A stretch of DNA of 9,276 nt from an uncultured bacterium. Lineage in GTDB: Bacteria; Actinomycetota; Thermoleophilia; BMS3ABIN01. The stretch covers positions 1 to 9,276 of the forward strand of contig CAJVWY010000038.1 in NCBI GenBank assembly GCA_913009925.1, in the 5' to 3' direction. The notes beneath the pieces are model-generated. The model did no database searches, had not been told where the DNA came from, and saw only the letters and a program-made list of their open reading frames with translations. The position numbers and the translations under genes are program-made. Of the stretch, positions 1 through 7,441 are shown piece after piece (positions within the stretch are counted from its first letter, which is position 1; every line of letters starts with the position of its first letter).

Positions 1-1677
1 GGTTCTGAAGCCATAGTCGAATCACTCAAGGCCGAGGGTGTCGAGGCCATTTTCGGCCTGCCCGGCGGTGTGGTCATTCCCCTGTACGACACGCTGTATG
101 ACGCGGACATCAAACACTACCTGGTTCGCCACGAGCAAGGGGCGGCGCATATGGCTGACGGCTACGCCCGGGCCACGGGCAGGACGGGGGTCTGTATAGC
201 CACCAGCGGACCCGGCGCCACCAACCTGGTCACCGGCATCGCCACCGCCTACATGGATTCCACGCCCATGGTCGCCATCACCGGCCAGGTGAGGAGTGGG
301 CTCATCGGCACCGATGCCTTCCAGGAGGCTGATACAACCGGCATCACGCAGCCGATCGTCAAGCACAGCTATCTGATCAAAGACGTCAAGGACATCCCCA
401 GGATATTCAAGGAAGCTTTCTACATCGCCTCCAGCGGGCGTCCCGGACCGGTGGTCATCGATATCCCCGTGGACATGCAGCTGGCGGAGCTGGACTACAA
501 ACCGCAGAAGAAGATAAACCTGTTGGGGTACAAGCCCACACTCAAGGGCAACAGAAGGCAGATAAAGGCGGCGGCCAGGTTGATAGCCAGGGCGGAGCGG
601 CCGGTTATCTACGCCGGCGGCGGTGTCATCAGCTCCGGAGCTGACCGGGAGCTGAGACGCCTGGCGAAGATGGTCCAGGCCCCGGTCACCACCACGCTCA
701 TGGGTCTGGGGACCTTTCCCGAGACGGATGATCTGTCCCTGGGCATGCTGGGCATGCACGGCACCGGGTACGCCAACTACGCGGTCACCCACTGCGACCT
801 GCTCATCGCCATCGGCGCCCGCTTCGACGACCGTGTCACCGGCAAGCTGGCCACCTTCGCCGCCGAGGCTAAAAAAATCCATATCGACCAGGACCCGGCC
901 GAGATCAGCAAGAACGTAGCTATCGATGTCCCTATCGTCGGCGATGCCAGGACGGTGCTGAAAGATCTGCTGGAAGAGCTGAAGAAGCTGGAGATCGATA
1001 CCGGCCGTACCAGGGACTGGCTGAAGCAGGTAAGCAACTGGAAAAAGAAGCATCCGTTGACATACAAGGACCTGAAGCGGGAGATAATGCCCCAGTTCGT
1101 GGTTGAGGAGATATACCGCGTGACCAGTGGCAAGGCTGTCATCTGCACCGAGGTGGGCCAGAACCAGATGTGGGCCGCCCTGTTCTACAAGCATACGAAA
1201 GCGCGCAACTTCATCAGTTCCGGCGGGCTGGGCACCATGGGCTTCGGCTTTCCAGCTGCTATCGGCGCCAAGGTAGGCCGGCCGCGGGAAACAGTCATCG
1301 ATATCGCCGGCGACGGCAGCTTCCAGATGAACATCCAGGAACTGGCGACGGCGGTAAACTATAATATCCCGGTCATCGTCGCCATCCTCAACAACGGTTA
1401 CCTGGGGATGGTACGGCAATGGCAGGAGCTGTTCTGGAACAAGCGCTACTCGGAGACCTGTATCGAATGTCAGCCGGACTTTGCCAAGGTAGCCGAGGCA
1501 TATGGCGCCCTGGGCATCACCATCAAGGACAAGAACGATGTAGCGGATGCGCTCAGGACCGCCATCAAGGCCAAGCGGCCGGCGGTGCTGGACTTCCGTG
1601 TCAAGCAGGATGAGAATGTTTTTCCCATGGTTCCGGCGGGAAAGTCCATAACCGAGATGATCGGTGGGCATAAATGA
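1..1677 (+). CDS. ilvB: Acetolactate (acetohydroxyacid) synthase, large catalytic subunit, 5' truncated
   Basis: ThDP-dependent enzyme that condenses two pyruvates to 2-acetolactate, or pyruvate plus 2-ketobutyrate to 2-aceto-2-hydroxybutyrate, the first committed step of valine/leucine/isoleucine synthesis in the cytoplasm. The frame is open from base 1, so the gene starts before the contig; 558 residues are visible and about 10-15 are probably missing. Numbering from the first visible codon: the ThDP-activating glutamate is E45 in RHEQGA, Phe107-Gln108 lie in the conserved DAFQE stretch, the FAD-region signature GARFDDRVTG is at 272-281, and the ThDP/Mg motif runs from GDGS (437-440) to NN (464-465). 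Order is the usual Pyr domain, central FAD-binding domain, PP domain. GTG at 70 could be read as a start, but the homologous sequence upstream of it (GLPGG region) shows it is internal. It overlaps ilvN by 4 nt (ATGA), implying translational coupling of the two subunits. Identity is secure; FAD binding is inferred from the family. Confidence 0.97.
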   Translation, partial: GSEAIVESLKAEGVEAIFGLPGGVVIPLYDTLYDADIKHYLVRHEQGAAHMADGYARATGRTGVCIATSGPGATNLVTGIATAYMDSTPMVAITGQVRSGLIGTDAFQEADTTGITQPIVKHSYLIKDVKDIPRIFKEAFYIASSGRPGPVVIDIPVDMQLAELDYKPQKKINLLGYKPTLKGNRRQIKAAARLIARAERPVIYAGGGVISSGADRELRRLAKMVQAPVTTTLMGLGTFPETDDLSLGMLGMHGTGYANYAVTHCDLLIAIGARFDDRVTGKLATFAAEAKKIHIDQDPAEISKNVAIDVPIVGDARTVLKDLLEELKKLEIDTGRTRDWLKQVSNWKKKHPLTYKDLKREIMPQFVVEEIYRVTSGKAVICTEVGQNQMWAALFYKHTKARNFISSGGLGTMGFGFPAAIGAKVGRPRETVIDIAGDGSFQMNIQELATAVNYNIPVIVAILNNGYLGMVRQWQELFWNKRYSETCIECQPDFAKVAEAYGALGITIKDKNDVADALRTAIKAKRPAVLDFRVKQDENVFPMVPAGKSITEMIGGHK

Positions 1678-2153
1678 AACACACGCTATCAGTACTGGTA
1701 GAGAACAAGCCAGGCGCTCTAGCCAGGATAGCCGGACTGTTTTCGCGCCGCGGTTTCAACATCGACAGTCTGGCGGTGGGGGTCACGGACGACCCGGATG
1801 TCTCCCGCATGACCATCACCGTAGACGGTAAAGAGCATCCCATCGAACAGGTGACCAAGCAGCTGCACAAGCTGATAAACGTAATCAAGATCACCGACCT
1901 CGATCCTCACAATACGGTGGCGCGGGAGCTGGCGCTGATCAAGGTGAAATCGCCGGCCAGGAGCCGCGGAGAGATCATGCAGATCGCGGAGATCTTCCGG
2001 GCCAATATTCTCGATGTGGCCCGCGATACGATGATTCTGGAGATCACCGGGACCACGGAGAAAGTCGACGCCATCGAGGAGCTGCTGTCGCCGCACGGGA
2101 TCGTCGAGATCGTGCGCACCGGCAGGATCGCCATCGAGCGCGGCGAGAAATAG
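1674..2153 (+). CDS. ilvN: Acetolactate synthase, small regulatory subunit
   Basis: Regulatory partner of the IlvB subunit: it activates the catalytic subunit and carries valine feedback inhibition. The 159-residue protein has the full family layout, an N-terminal ACT domain at about residues 3-78 (LSVLVENKPGALARIAGLFSRRG region) and a C-terminal ALS small-subunit domain at about 83-157. Asn11, Gly14 and Asn29, which correspond in position to residues implicated in valine binding in E. coli IlvH, are all present, so the enzyme is probably valine-sensitive (inference). The ATG overlaps the ilvB stop (ATGA); no strong SD precedes it, so translation probably depends on coupling to ilvB. A 36-nt gap follows before ilvC. 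The orthologue name could equally be ilvH. Confidence 0.96.
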   Translation: MKHTLSVLVENKPGALARIAGLFSRRGFNIDSLAVGVTDDPDVSRMTITVDGKEHPIEQVTKQLHKLINVIKITDLDPHNTVARELALIKVKSPARSRGEIMQIAEIFRANILDVARDTMILEITGTTEKVDAIEELLSPHGIVEIVRTGRIAIERGEK

Positions 2154-2189
2154 CGGCCAAAGGAACAAGGGAAAGGACTAAGGAGAGCG

Positions 2190-3197
2190 ATGTATTACGA
2201 CAAGGATGCAGACCTTGACCTGATCAAGGACAAAAAGGTGGCGGTCATCGGTTATGGCAGCCAGGGGCACGCCCATTCGCTGAACCTGCGGGATTCGGGC
2301 ATCAAGGTGATAGTGGGCCTCAGGGATTCGAGCTCCAGCCGTCAGCGGGCGGAAGCCGCCGGTCTGGATGTGCGGCCGGTTGCGGACGCGGCCCGGGCGG
2401 CGGACATTATCATGATCCTGACCCCGGACCATTCACAGGCCCGGACCTACAACGACGAGATCGCCCCGGGGCTGGAGGCCGGAAACGTACTCATGTTCGC
2501 CCACGGGTTCAACATACATTTCAATCAGATCTTGCCGCCGGATGACATCGATGTCATCATGGTGGCGCCCAAAGGTCCCGGCCACCTGGTGCGGCGGCAG
2601 TACCGCGAGGGCCGGGGTGTTCCCTGCCTGCTGGCTATCCATCAGGACGCCACCGGCCGGGCCAAGGAGACCGGGCTGGCCTATGCCAAGGGCATCGGCG
2701 GCACCCGCGCCGGCGTTATCGAGACCACCTTCGCCGAGGAGACGGAGACCGACCTGTTCGGTGAGCAGGTCGTCCTCTGCGGCGGCACCAGCGAGCTTAT
2801 CCGTGCCGGTTTCGAAACTCTGGTGGAAGCGGGATATCAGCCGGAGATAGCCTATTTCGAGTGTCTGCACGAGCTCAAACTCATCGTTGACCTGATCTAT
2901 GAGAAGGGTATAACGGGGATGCGCTACAGCATCTCCGATACAGCCGAATACGGCGACATGACCAGAGGCAAGCGCATCATCACCGACCAGACCCGCGAGG
3001 AGATGAGGAAGATCCTCAAGGAGATCCAGGAAGGCGAGTTCGCCCGGGAGTGGATCCTGGAGAACGACGCGGGGCGGCCGGAGTTCAGTTCCATGCAGAA
3101 GCGCGAGGCCAGTCACCAGATCGAAGTGGTGGGCAAGGAACTGCGGCGCATGATGGACTGGATCGAGCCGGAAGAAGAGGATCTGAAAGAGATATGA
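2190..3197 (+). CDS. ilvC: Ketol-acid reductoisomerase, class I (short form), NADP-type
   Basis: Catalyses the Mg-dependent alkyl migration and NADPH reduction of 2-acetolactate to 2,3-dihydroxyisovalerate (and the isoleucine counterpart), the step directly after IlvBN. The 335-residue length fits the class I short form. The Rossmann motif [10 protein letters not shown] starts at Gly21. The specificity loop after beta-2 holds Arg45, Ser48 and Ser50, the pattern associated with NADPH preference. Other family residues seen are H105 (AHGFN), K128 (APKGPGH), the metal ligands D188 and E192 (DLFGE), and E224, E228 and S249 in the knotted C-terminal domain. The ATG has a strong SD, AAGGAG at 2180-2185, the best ribosome site in this operon, suggesting independent high-level initiation. 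Its stop overlaps the next start (ATGA). Confidence 0.97.
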   Translation: MYYDKDADLDLIKDKKVAVIGYGSQGHAHSLNLRDSGIKVIVGLRDSSSSRQRAEAAGLDVRPVADAARAADIIMILTPDHSQARTYNDEIAPGLEAGNVLMFAHGFNIHFNQILPPDDIDVIMVAPKGPGHLVRRQYREGRGVPCLLAIHQDATGRAKETGLAYAKGIGGTRAGVIETTFAEETETDLFGEQVVLCGGTSELIRAGFETLVEAGYQPEIAYFECLHELKLIVDLIYEKGITGMRYSISDTAEYGDMTRGKRIITDQTREEMRKILKEIQEGEFAREWILENDAGRPEFSSMQKREASHQIEVVGKELRRMMDWIEPEEEDLKEI

Positions 3198-4348
3198 AAA
3201 AACGATTCCTCATGACACCCGGGCCGACACAGATACCGCCCGAGGTGCTGCTGGCCTCGGCCCAACCGATCATCCATCACCGCACCGCCGAATACTCGGA
3301 GCTGTTCGCCCGGACGATCGACGGGCTTAAGTACGTCTTCCAGACTGACAACGACATCTTTTTCTTCGCCTCCTCCGGCACCGGCGCCATGGAATCGGTG
3401 GTGGTTAACCTCTGCTCTCCCGGTGACGAGGTGCTGGTATGCTCCTCGGGCAAGTTCGGTGAGCGCTGGCAGCAGCTGGCCGAGACCTACGGCCTCAAGG
3501 CCCGGGTGCTGGACTATCCTTACGGTAGCCCGGTGGAGCCGGACGATATCGCCTCATCGCTATCGGTCCATGACGGTATCAAGGTGGTTTTCGTCACCCA
3601 TAGCGAGACTTCCACCGGCGTGGTCAACGACATCGAAGCCATCGGCGACATCGTCGACAAAACCGACGCGGTACTGGTCGCCGACTCCATCAGCGGCATG
3701 GGCTCGGCGGAGTTCAGGACCGACAGCTGGCATGTGGACGTAGCGGTAGCGGGCTCGCAGAAGGCGCTGATGCTGCCGCCGGGGCTGGCTTTCGCCAGCG
3801 TAAGCGGCAAAGCCTGGAAGCTGGTGGAGCAGTCGACCCTGCCGAGATATTATTTCGACTGGCGCAAGGCCAGGGCCGGCATCAAGAAGGACAAGCCGAC
3901 GACGCCCTTCACCCCGGCGGTGTCGCTGACCGTCGCCCTGGACTCGTCACTGGCGATAATCAGGGAGGAAGGCCTGGATGACCTGTTCCGGCGGCACCGT
4001 ACCATGGGGCGGGCCACCCGCGAGGCGGTCAAGGCCCTGGGTCTGGAACTGTTCTCTCCGGATGAAGAACGCTGCAGCTCGGTGACCGCGGTGAAGGTTC
4101 CCGACGGTATCGATGACGCTGAACTGCGCCGGCTGATGCTGGACAGGTTCGGCGTGCAGCTGGCCGGTGGCCAGGGCACCATGAAGGGCGAGATCATCCG
4201 CGTCGGCCACTGCGGCTTCTACAACTATTCGGACATCATTGTTACCATCACGGCGCTGGAGCTGGCGCTGAAAACACTGGGACACCCCGTGGAAATCGGA
4301 TCTGGTGTGTCCCGGGCTGAAGCGATTTTCGCGGAGGAGGGTTCTTGA
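3194..4348 (+). CDS. Class V PLP aminotransferase, alanine/serine-glyoxylate type; probable serine-pathway transaminase
   Basis: A 384-residue fold-type I PLP enzyme of the class V aminotransferase family. The N-terminal motif LMTPGPT (residues 6-12) is typical of the alanine-glyoxylate/serine-glyoxylate/PucG branch rather than of canonical SerC. SSGTGAME (60-67) is the PLP phosphate region, D164 in VADSISG pairs with the pyridine nitrogen, K190 in AGSQKA is the Schiff-base lysine, and R336 in RVGHCG is placed to bind the substrate carboxylate. The start is the ATG overlapping the ilvC stop; a longer frame reaching back to 3050 would run through ilvC and is rejected. It overlaps serA by 4 nt (TTGA). 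Related class V enzymes beside serA in other bacteria and archaea have been proposed to transaminate 3-phosphohydroxypyruvate, so I infer a phosphoserine aminotransferase role. Alternatives are alanine- or serine-glyoxylate exchange. Some relatives carry the misleading label 'soluble hydrogenase subunit'. Family is certain, substrate is not. Confidence 0.9.
   Translation: MKKRFLMTPGPTQIPPEVLLASAQPIIHHRTAEYSELFARTIDGLKYVFQTDNDIFFFASSGTGAMESVVVNLCSPGDEVLVCSSGKFGERWQQLAETYGLKARVLDYPYGSPVEPDDIASSLSVHDGIKVVFVTHSETSTGVVNDIEAIGDIVDKTDAVLVADSISGMGSAEFRTDSWHVDVAVAGSQKALMLPPGLAFASVSGKAWKLVEQSTLPRYYFDWRKARAGIKKDKPTTPFTPAVSLTVALDSSLAIIREEGLDDLFRRHRTMGRATREAVKALGLELFSPDEERCSSVTAVKVPDGIDDAELRRLMLDRFGVQLAGGQGTMKGEIIRVGHCGFYNYSDIIVTITALELALKTLGHPVEIGSGVSRAEAIFAEEGS
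4335..4340 (+). promoter_or_regulatory. Shine-Dalgarno that fixes the TTG start of serA
   Basis: AGGAGG lies 4 nt before TTG at 4345, with GGAGG also readable at 4333-4337 at 7-nt spacing. The first in-frame ATG lies far inside the conserved N-terminal domain of SerA, so TTG with this SD is the supported start. Confidence 0.8.
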
Positions 4349-5973
4349 GCAAGAAGGCAACAGGAAAAAAGGCCGTCCCTTCGGGCAAACCCAAAGTTCT
4401 GATAAAGGAAAAGATCGCCAAGAGCGGCGTCGACCTGCTGAAGAAGGAGTTCAGCGTCGACGTCAAGCTGGACATGGACCAGAAGCAACTGAAGAAGGAG
4501 ATCGGTAAATATAACGCCATCATCATCCGCAGCGGCACCAGGATGACCAAGGATATCATCGGCAAGGCCAGGAACCTCAAGGTCATCGGCCGCGCCGGCA
4601 TCGGTGTGGACAACGTTGATGTGGGGGCGGCCACCAAAAAGGGCATCATCGTCGCCAATGCTCCCGAGAGCAACATGGTGGCGGCGGCGGAACATACCAT
4701 CGGCCTGCTGCTGGCCCAGAGCCGCAATATCCCCCAGGCTCACGGCTCCATGAAGCATGGTAAATGGGAGCGCTCCGATTTCGGCGGCGTCGAGCTGGCG
4801 GACAAGACTCTGGGAATCATCGGCTTCGGGCGCATCGGTGTGCTGGTGGCCCAGCGGGCCATGGGCCTGAAGATGAAGGTGGTCGCCTATGACCCCTATG
4901 TGAGCAAATCCCGCTTCGAGGAGCTGGGCGTGGAGGGTGCCGCCAACATCAAGAGCCTTTACAAGCAGGCGGACTTCATCACAGTGCATCTGCCCAAGAG
5001 CCCGGACACCAAGGGGTTCGTGGATGCGGCGGCTTTCAAGGCCATGAAGAAGGGCGTGCGCATCATCAACTGCGCCCGCGGCGGCATCATCGACGAGGCG
5101 GCCCTGGCCAAGGCGTTGAAGTCGGGCAAGGTAGCGAGCGCGGCGCTGGATGTGTTCGAGAAGGAGCCCCCCACGGACAGTCCGCTGCTGAAGATGGATA
5201 ATGTGGTGGTGACGCCACACCTGGGGGCATCCACGGCCGAGGCCCAGGACCGGGCGGGTACCATCATCGCCGGACAGGTGGCGGCGGCACTCAAGGACCA
5301 GTTTGTAAGCAACGCTGTCAACATCCCGCTGGTCAGCGGCGAGCAGATGAATGTGCTCAAGCCGTTCCTGCCCCTCTGCGAGAAGCTGGGCCGGCTTATC
5401 GTCGAGATCGCCGAAGGACCGCTTGATGATTTCAAGATCACCTACCAGGGAGGGCTGGCGGAATTCGATAACCGGCTGCTGACCATCGCCTTCTTCAAGG
5501 GCATGCTCGAGGGCCGGGTAGAGGACACGGTCAATTACGTCAACGCCGAGTCCATCGCCGAGGAGCGGGGCATCAAGGTCACCGAGTCCCGGCGGCAGCA
5601 ATCTATCGATTTCACCAACCTGGTTTCGGTGACTTCGGAGGACAAGCGGGGCAAGCTAACGGTGGCCGGCACCACTATCGGCCCCAAGCACCGGCCGCGC
5701 TTCGTCAAGATATACCGTCACGATATCGACATCGAGCCCGGCAAGTACATGGCTTTCTTCCGCTACGACGATGTCCCCGGCATGATCGGCAGGGTGGGGA
5801 CGCTTCTGGGCAAGAACAACATCAACATCGCCAACATGAACGTGGGCCGCAAGAAGATCGGCGGCAAGGCGGTGATGTCCGTCACCCTGGACAAGCCCAT
5901 CCCGGAGAAGATCCTCCAGGAGATACGCTCACAGAAAGAATTCGACGACGTAAGCTTCATAACTTTTCCCTGA
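4345..5973 (+). CDS. serA: D-3-phosphoglycerate dehydrogenase, long (type I) form with ACT domain
   Basis: Oxidises 3-phosphoglycerate to 3-phosphohydroxypyruvate with NAD, the first step of phosphorylated serine synthesis. The 542-residue product has a short Lys-rich N-terminal extension (about 12 residues), then the substrate and nucleotide-binding domains. [11 protein letters not shown] is at 82-92, the NAD motif G160-x-G162-x-x-G165 is followed by D183 at the end of the second strand (NAD rather than NADP), and the catalytic set is R245 (CARGG), E274 (EKEPP) and H292 (TPHLGAST). An intervening domain at about 330-460 and a C-terminal ACT domain at about 468-542 follow, the layout of the type I enzyme known from Mycobacterium, in which serine feedback acts through the ACT domain. 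The TTG start overlaps the stop of the aminotransferase. Last gene of the operon; convergent with the minus-strand gene at 6014. Confidence 0.97.
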   Translation: MSKKATGKKAVPSGKPKVLIKEKIAKSGVDLLKKEFSVDVKLDMDQKQLKKEIGKYNAIIIRSGTRMTKDIIGKARNLKVIGRAGIGVDNVDVGAATKKGIIVANAPESNMVAAAEHTIGLLLAQSRNIPQAHGSMKHGKWERSDFGGVELADKTLGIIGFGRIGVLVAQRAMGLKMKVVAYDPYVSKSRFEELGVEGAANIKSLYKQADFITVHLPKSPDTKGFVDAAAFKAMKKGVRIINCARGGIIDEAALAKALKSGKVASAALDVFEKEPPTDSPLLKMDNVVVTPHLGASTAEAQDRAGTIIAGQVAAALKDQFVSNAVNIPLVSGEQMNVLKPFLPLCEKLGRLIVEIAEGPLDDFKITYQGGLAEFDNRLLTIAFFKGMLEGRVEDTVNYVNAESIAEERGIKVTESRRQQSIDFTNLVSVTSEDKRGKLTVAGTTIGPKHRPRFVKIYRHDIDIEPGKYMAFFRYDDVPGMIGRVGTLLGKNNINIANMNVGRKKIGGKAVMSVTLDKPIPEKILQEIRSQKEFDDVSFITFP

Positions 5974-6020
5974 CCCCTGAACACATCGACCTTTTACCGT
6001 ATGTGAACCTGTCTCAGGGG
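5974..6020. terminator. Inverted repeat filling the convergent intergenic space; possible bidirectional terminator
   Basis: CCCCTGA (5974-5980) begins right after the serA stop and pairs with TCAGGGG (6014-6020), whose first three bases are the stop codon of the minus-strand gene. A nested pair, CACAT (5982-5986) with ATGTG (6001-6005), would extend the stem past an asymmetric bulge. Neither strand has a T run after it, so it is not a canonical intrinsic terminator. Confidence 0.3.
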
Positions 6021-6334
6021 AACGGTTGGGGCGATGGCGGCGGGCCGGCCTGGGGCTCCTGCTGAGGCTCTTCCTGAGGTGGAGCCAGGACGCCGCCGGC
6101 ATTGTCGGGGTTGCTCTCGTCGATGATGGTGTCAGCGGGGGCGCCTGGTACGGAGACGGACAAGGTCGGTCCGAAAGGCGCACCCGGTACGGTCGGAGTC
6201 GTCGAGGTCACGCCTTTCTCCTCCGGCTCGTTCTGCTTGCAGCCGCGGCTTGCCAGAAACACTACCAGTATGAGGGCGGCGGCCAGCACGACGATGCCCA
6301 GAATGCGCCAGCCGCTGTTATCCTTGGAAGCCAA
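6014..6334 (-). CDS. Small membrane-anchored protein with Pro/Gln-rich tail, unknown function
   Basis: A 106-residue protein of no family I recognise. Residues 1-10 are short and polar, 11-28 form one hydrophobic helix, and Arg30-Gly31-Cys32 follows immediately. The rest (33-106) is hydrophilic, rich in Thr/Pro/Glu/Gln, ending in a proline-rich run, and probably disordered. Predicted topology is N-in with the tail outside. Cys32 sits where a lipidated cysteine could, but positions -3 and -2 (Ser, Arg) do not make a normal lipobox, so signal anchor is preferred over lipoprotein. The start is TTG with a strong SD (AAGGAG) 6 nt upstream; I see no better start. The N-terminal 32 residues align without gaps with the protein encoded at 6446-7036, suggesting a common origin of the anchors. 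A role in the cell envelope is inference only. Confidence 0.75.
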   Translation of the reverse strand: MASKDNSGWRILGIVVLAAALILVVFLASRGCKQNEPEEKGVTSTTPTVPGAPFGPTLSVSVPGAPADTIIDESNPDNAGGVLAPPQEEPQQEPQAGPPPSPQPFP

Positions 6335-6340
6335 CTGTAT

Positions 6341-6346
6341 CTCCTT
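6341..6346 (-). promoter_or_regulatory. Shine-Dalgarno supporting the TTG start at 6334
   Basis: On the minus strand AAGGAG is separated by 6 nt from TTG at 6334-6332. This strong match at ideal spacing is the main reason to accept the short gene and its non-ATG start. Confidence 0.7.
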
Positions 6347-6379
6347 GGTCTTCGGTGCCAGGTCAGGTTGCCGCTGGAA

Positions 6380-6391
6380 CGGTCCGGACCG
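6380..6391. repeat. Perfect 12-bp palindrome upstream of the 106-aa gene
   Basis: CGGTCCGGACCG is self-complementary and lies about 46-57 nt before the TTG start at 6334. It could be an operator for a dimeric regulator or a leader hairpin. In GC-rich DNA such palindromes also arise by chance. Confidence 0.4.
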
Positions 6392-6408
6392 GTCTTGATG
6401 TAAATACT

Positions 6409-6414
6409 ATTGTA
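6409..6414 (-). promoter_or_regulatory. Possible -10 element for the 106-aa gene
   Basis: On the minus strand TACAAT (5 of 6 to TATAAT) sits in a short AT-rich island (about 6399-6416) inside otherwise GC-rich sequence. No convincing -35 is found at 16-18 nt spacing. If used, the palindrome at 6380-6391 would fall in the early transcript. Confidence 0.25.
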
Positions 6415-6445
6415 ATGCAGAACAACCGGATATGCAGCCTTGACC

Positions 6446-7036
6446 TCAGGTGCAATCCACCATCGGGTCGCCCACGCAGAAGGTCCACGCGGAGATGCCT
6501 GGCATCTCCACGACCGAACCATCGCTGGCAGTGGCGCTGGCAAGGAAGCGGTAGACTCCCTTGGCTGCCGGGGCGGCGGCACCGGCCGACCAGGTGGTCG
6601 TGTCACCTACCGTCTCCCCTTGCGCCAGCGGCAGGGCAAGAGCCAGGTCTCCCGTATCCCGCTTGTACACGGTGATGGTCACGCTGCTCGCCGGGCCGAC
6701 GACGTCCGCGCTGAAGGTCAACGGGTCCCCCGGGTCAGCAATCTCCGGGTTCACGCTCCTGGAGATTATCTCCGGGATCCACACCGCTTCCGGACCCGGT
6801 TCAGGCACGGGCCCGGATTCGGGCCCAGCGGGTACTACAGCAGCCGTGGTCCGGGTATCCGTGGGCACTGTCCGTGTGGTGGTTGTGCCGGTGGTTACGG
6901 CCGGCGTTGTGCCGGTGGCAGTGGAGCCGTACTCTTTCCCACAGCCCCGGCCAAGCAGAAACGCAAGGATGGCGACGATTAGGACGGCCGCCGCGGCGCC
7001 AATGATGATATTACGGCTCTGTCTGCTGATTGCCAT
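6446..7036 (-). CDS. Membrane-anchored protein with Thr-rich linker and Ig-like beta domain, unknown function
   Basis: A 196-residue protein with no recognised family. Residues 1-9 are basic/polar, 10-29 form a hydrophobic helix, and Arg30-Gly31-Cys32 follows. About 36-65 is a Thr-rich low-complexity linker with an 8-residue repeat, then a Pro/Gly/Glu stretch. About 80-180 looks like one Ig-like or similar beta-sandwich module (alternating strands such as SVTITVYK and YRFLASATASDGS). Two cysteines close to the C-terminus (in FCVGDP and VDCT) could form a disulfide outside the cell. The domain call comes from strand pattern and composition, not from a database match. The ATG at 7036 is chosen because the hydrophobic anchor follows it directly and it lines up with the 106-aa paralogue; another ATG ten codons upstream (7066) is possible. 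The SD is weak (AAGAGG, close to the ATG). Middle gene of a three-gene minus-strand group. Confidence 0.75.
   Translation of the reverse strand: MAISRQSRNIIIGAAAAVLIVAILAFLLGRGCGKEYGSTATGTTPAVTTGTTTTRTVPTDTRTTAAVVPAGPESGPVPEPGPEAVWIPEIISRSVNPEIADPGDPLTFSADVVGPASSVTITVYKRDTGDLALALPLAQGETVGDTTTWSAGAAAPAAKGVYRFLASATASDGSVVEMPGISAWTFCVGDPMVDCT
6882..6918. repeat. Tandem 13-bp repeat, 24-bp period, in the Thr-rich linker
   Basis: GTTGTGCCGGTGG occurs at 6882-6894 and again at 6906-6918, a period of 24 bp or 8 codons. On the minus strand it encodes two versions of an 8-residue unit (ATGTTPAV and TTGTTTTR). It looks like slippage-type expansion of a linker. Confidence 0.6.
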
Positions 7037-7139
7037 GTTCCTCTTCTCTTTCTCCTCTAACCTCATATTCCGCGTGGAGCTTGCATCACCCTTTTTCCTC
7101 GATTTCCTGGAAGCGATGGATAAAGGTGACAGCCGCCGA

Positions 7140-7331
7140 TCAGGCGTATACCGGTACCACTCCGATATCGTCGAGCGTGTCGTTGATCGCTGCCAGCAGC
7201 TGGGCCGCCTGCCGCAGATGTCCGGCCATGGCGGCCGCGTTGTCTTCTTCATAAGCTCTGTCGGCCGCCCGAAGTTCTCTGCGCCTGGCGGTCGCCATCG
7301 CCCCCAGCTTTATATTCTCCCTGTAAGTCAT
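7140..7331 (-). CDS. Small charged helical protein, unknown function
   Basis: A 63-residue protein I do not recognise. It is rich in Ala, Arg, Glu and Asp with no hydrophobic segment long enough for a membrane helix, and the pattern suggests two amphipathic helices (about 5-32 and 34-56) followed by a short hydrophobic end (GVVPVYA). The ATG has a near-perfect SD, AAGGAGG with 5-nt spacing, which is the best evidence that the gene is real. It is first of the three minus-strand small genes and divergent from hsp20 across a 213-bp region. A cytoplasmic protein-binding or structural role is only a guess. Confidence 0.65.
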   Translation of the reverse strand: MTYRENIKLGAMATARRRELRAADRAYEEDNAAAMAGHLRQAAQLLAAINDTLDDIGVVPVYA

Positions 7332-7336
7332 TGCCG

Positions 7337-7343
7337 CCTCCTT
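7337..7343 (-). promoter_or_regulatory. Strong Shine-Dalgarno for the 63-aa gene
   Basis: AAGGAGG on the minus strand, 5 nt before the ATG at 7331. It is one of the strongest ribosome sites in the window and decides both the reality and the start of this small gene. Confidence 0.7.
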
Positions 7344-7370
7344 GTTCCCGTTGCCCTGCCGGGCCGATCC

Positions 7371-7376
7371 TGTATA
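7371..7376 (-). promoter_or_regulatory. Weak -10-like element for the minus-strand small genes
   Basis: TATACA on the minus strand, 40 nt upstream of the ATG at 7331, in a locally AT-richer patch. No good -35 hexamer lies 16-19 nt upstream, so this is only a candidate for the divergent promoter. Confidence 0.2.
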
Positions 7377-7441
7377 TCCTTTGTCCTTAAGACGGAGCTA
7401 CCCGGCCGAACTTACGCCATGCCGCGCTCGTCACCGTTACC

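Noticed and set aside
22..1671. 549-aa open frame antisense to ilvB
   Set aside because: It mirrors the codon structure of a secure conserved gene in GC-rich DNA and shows no family motif or ribosome site.
3050..3193. Upstream extension of the class V aminotransferase
   Set aside because: It runs out of frame through the conserved end of ilvC; the family N-terminus (LMTPGPT) starts just after the ATG at 3194.
4225..5601. 458-aa open frame antisense to serA
   Set aside because: It is a shadow of serA and the aminotransferase end; its composition (Leu/His/Asp-rich) is typical of reverse reading of GC-rich genes.
6446..7252. Longer 268-aa version of the Ig-like protein
   Set aside because: The extra N-terminal part overlaps the 63-aa gene in another frame and would put the hydrophobic anchor deep inside the protein; ATG at 7036 fits the paralogue.
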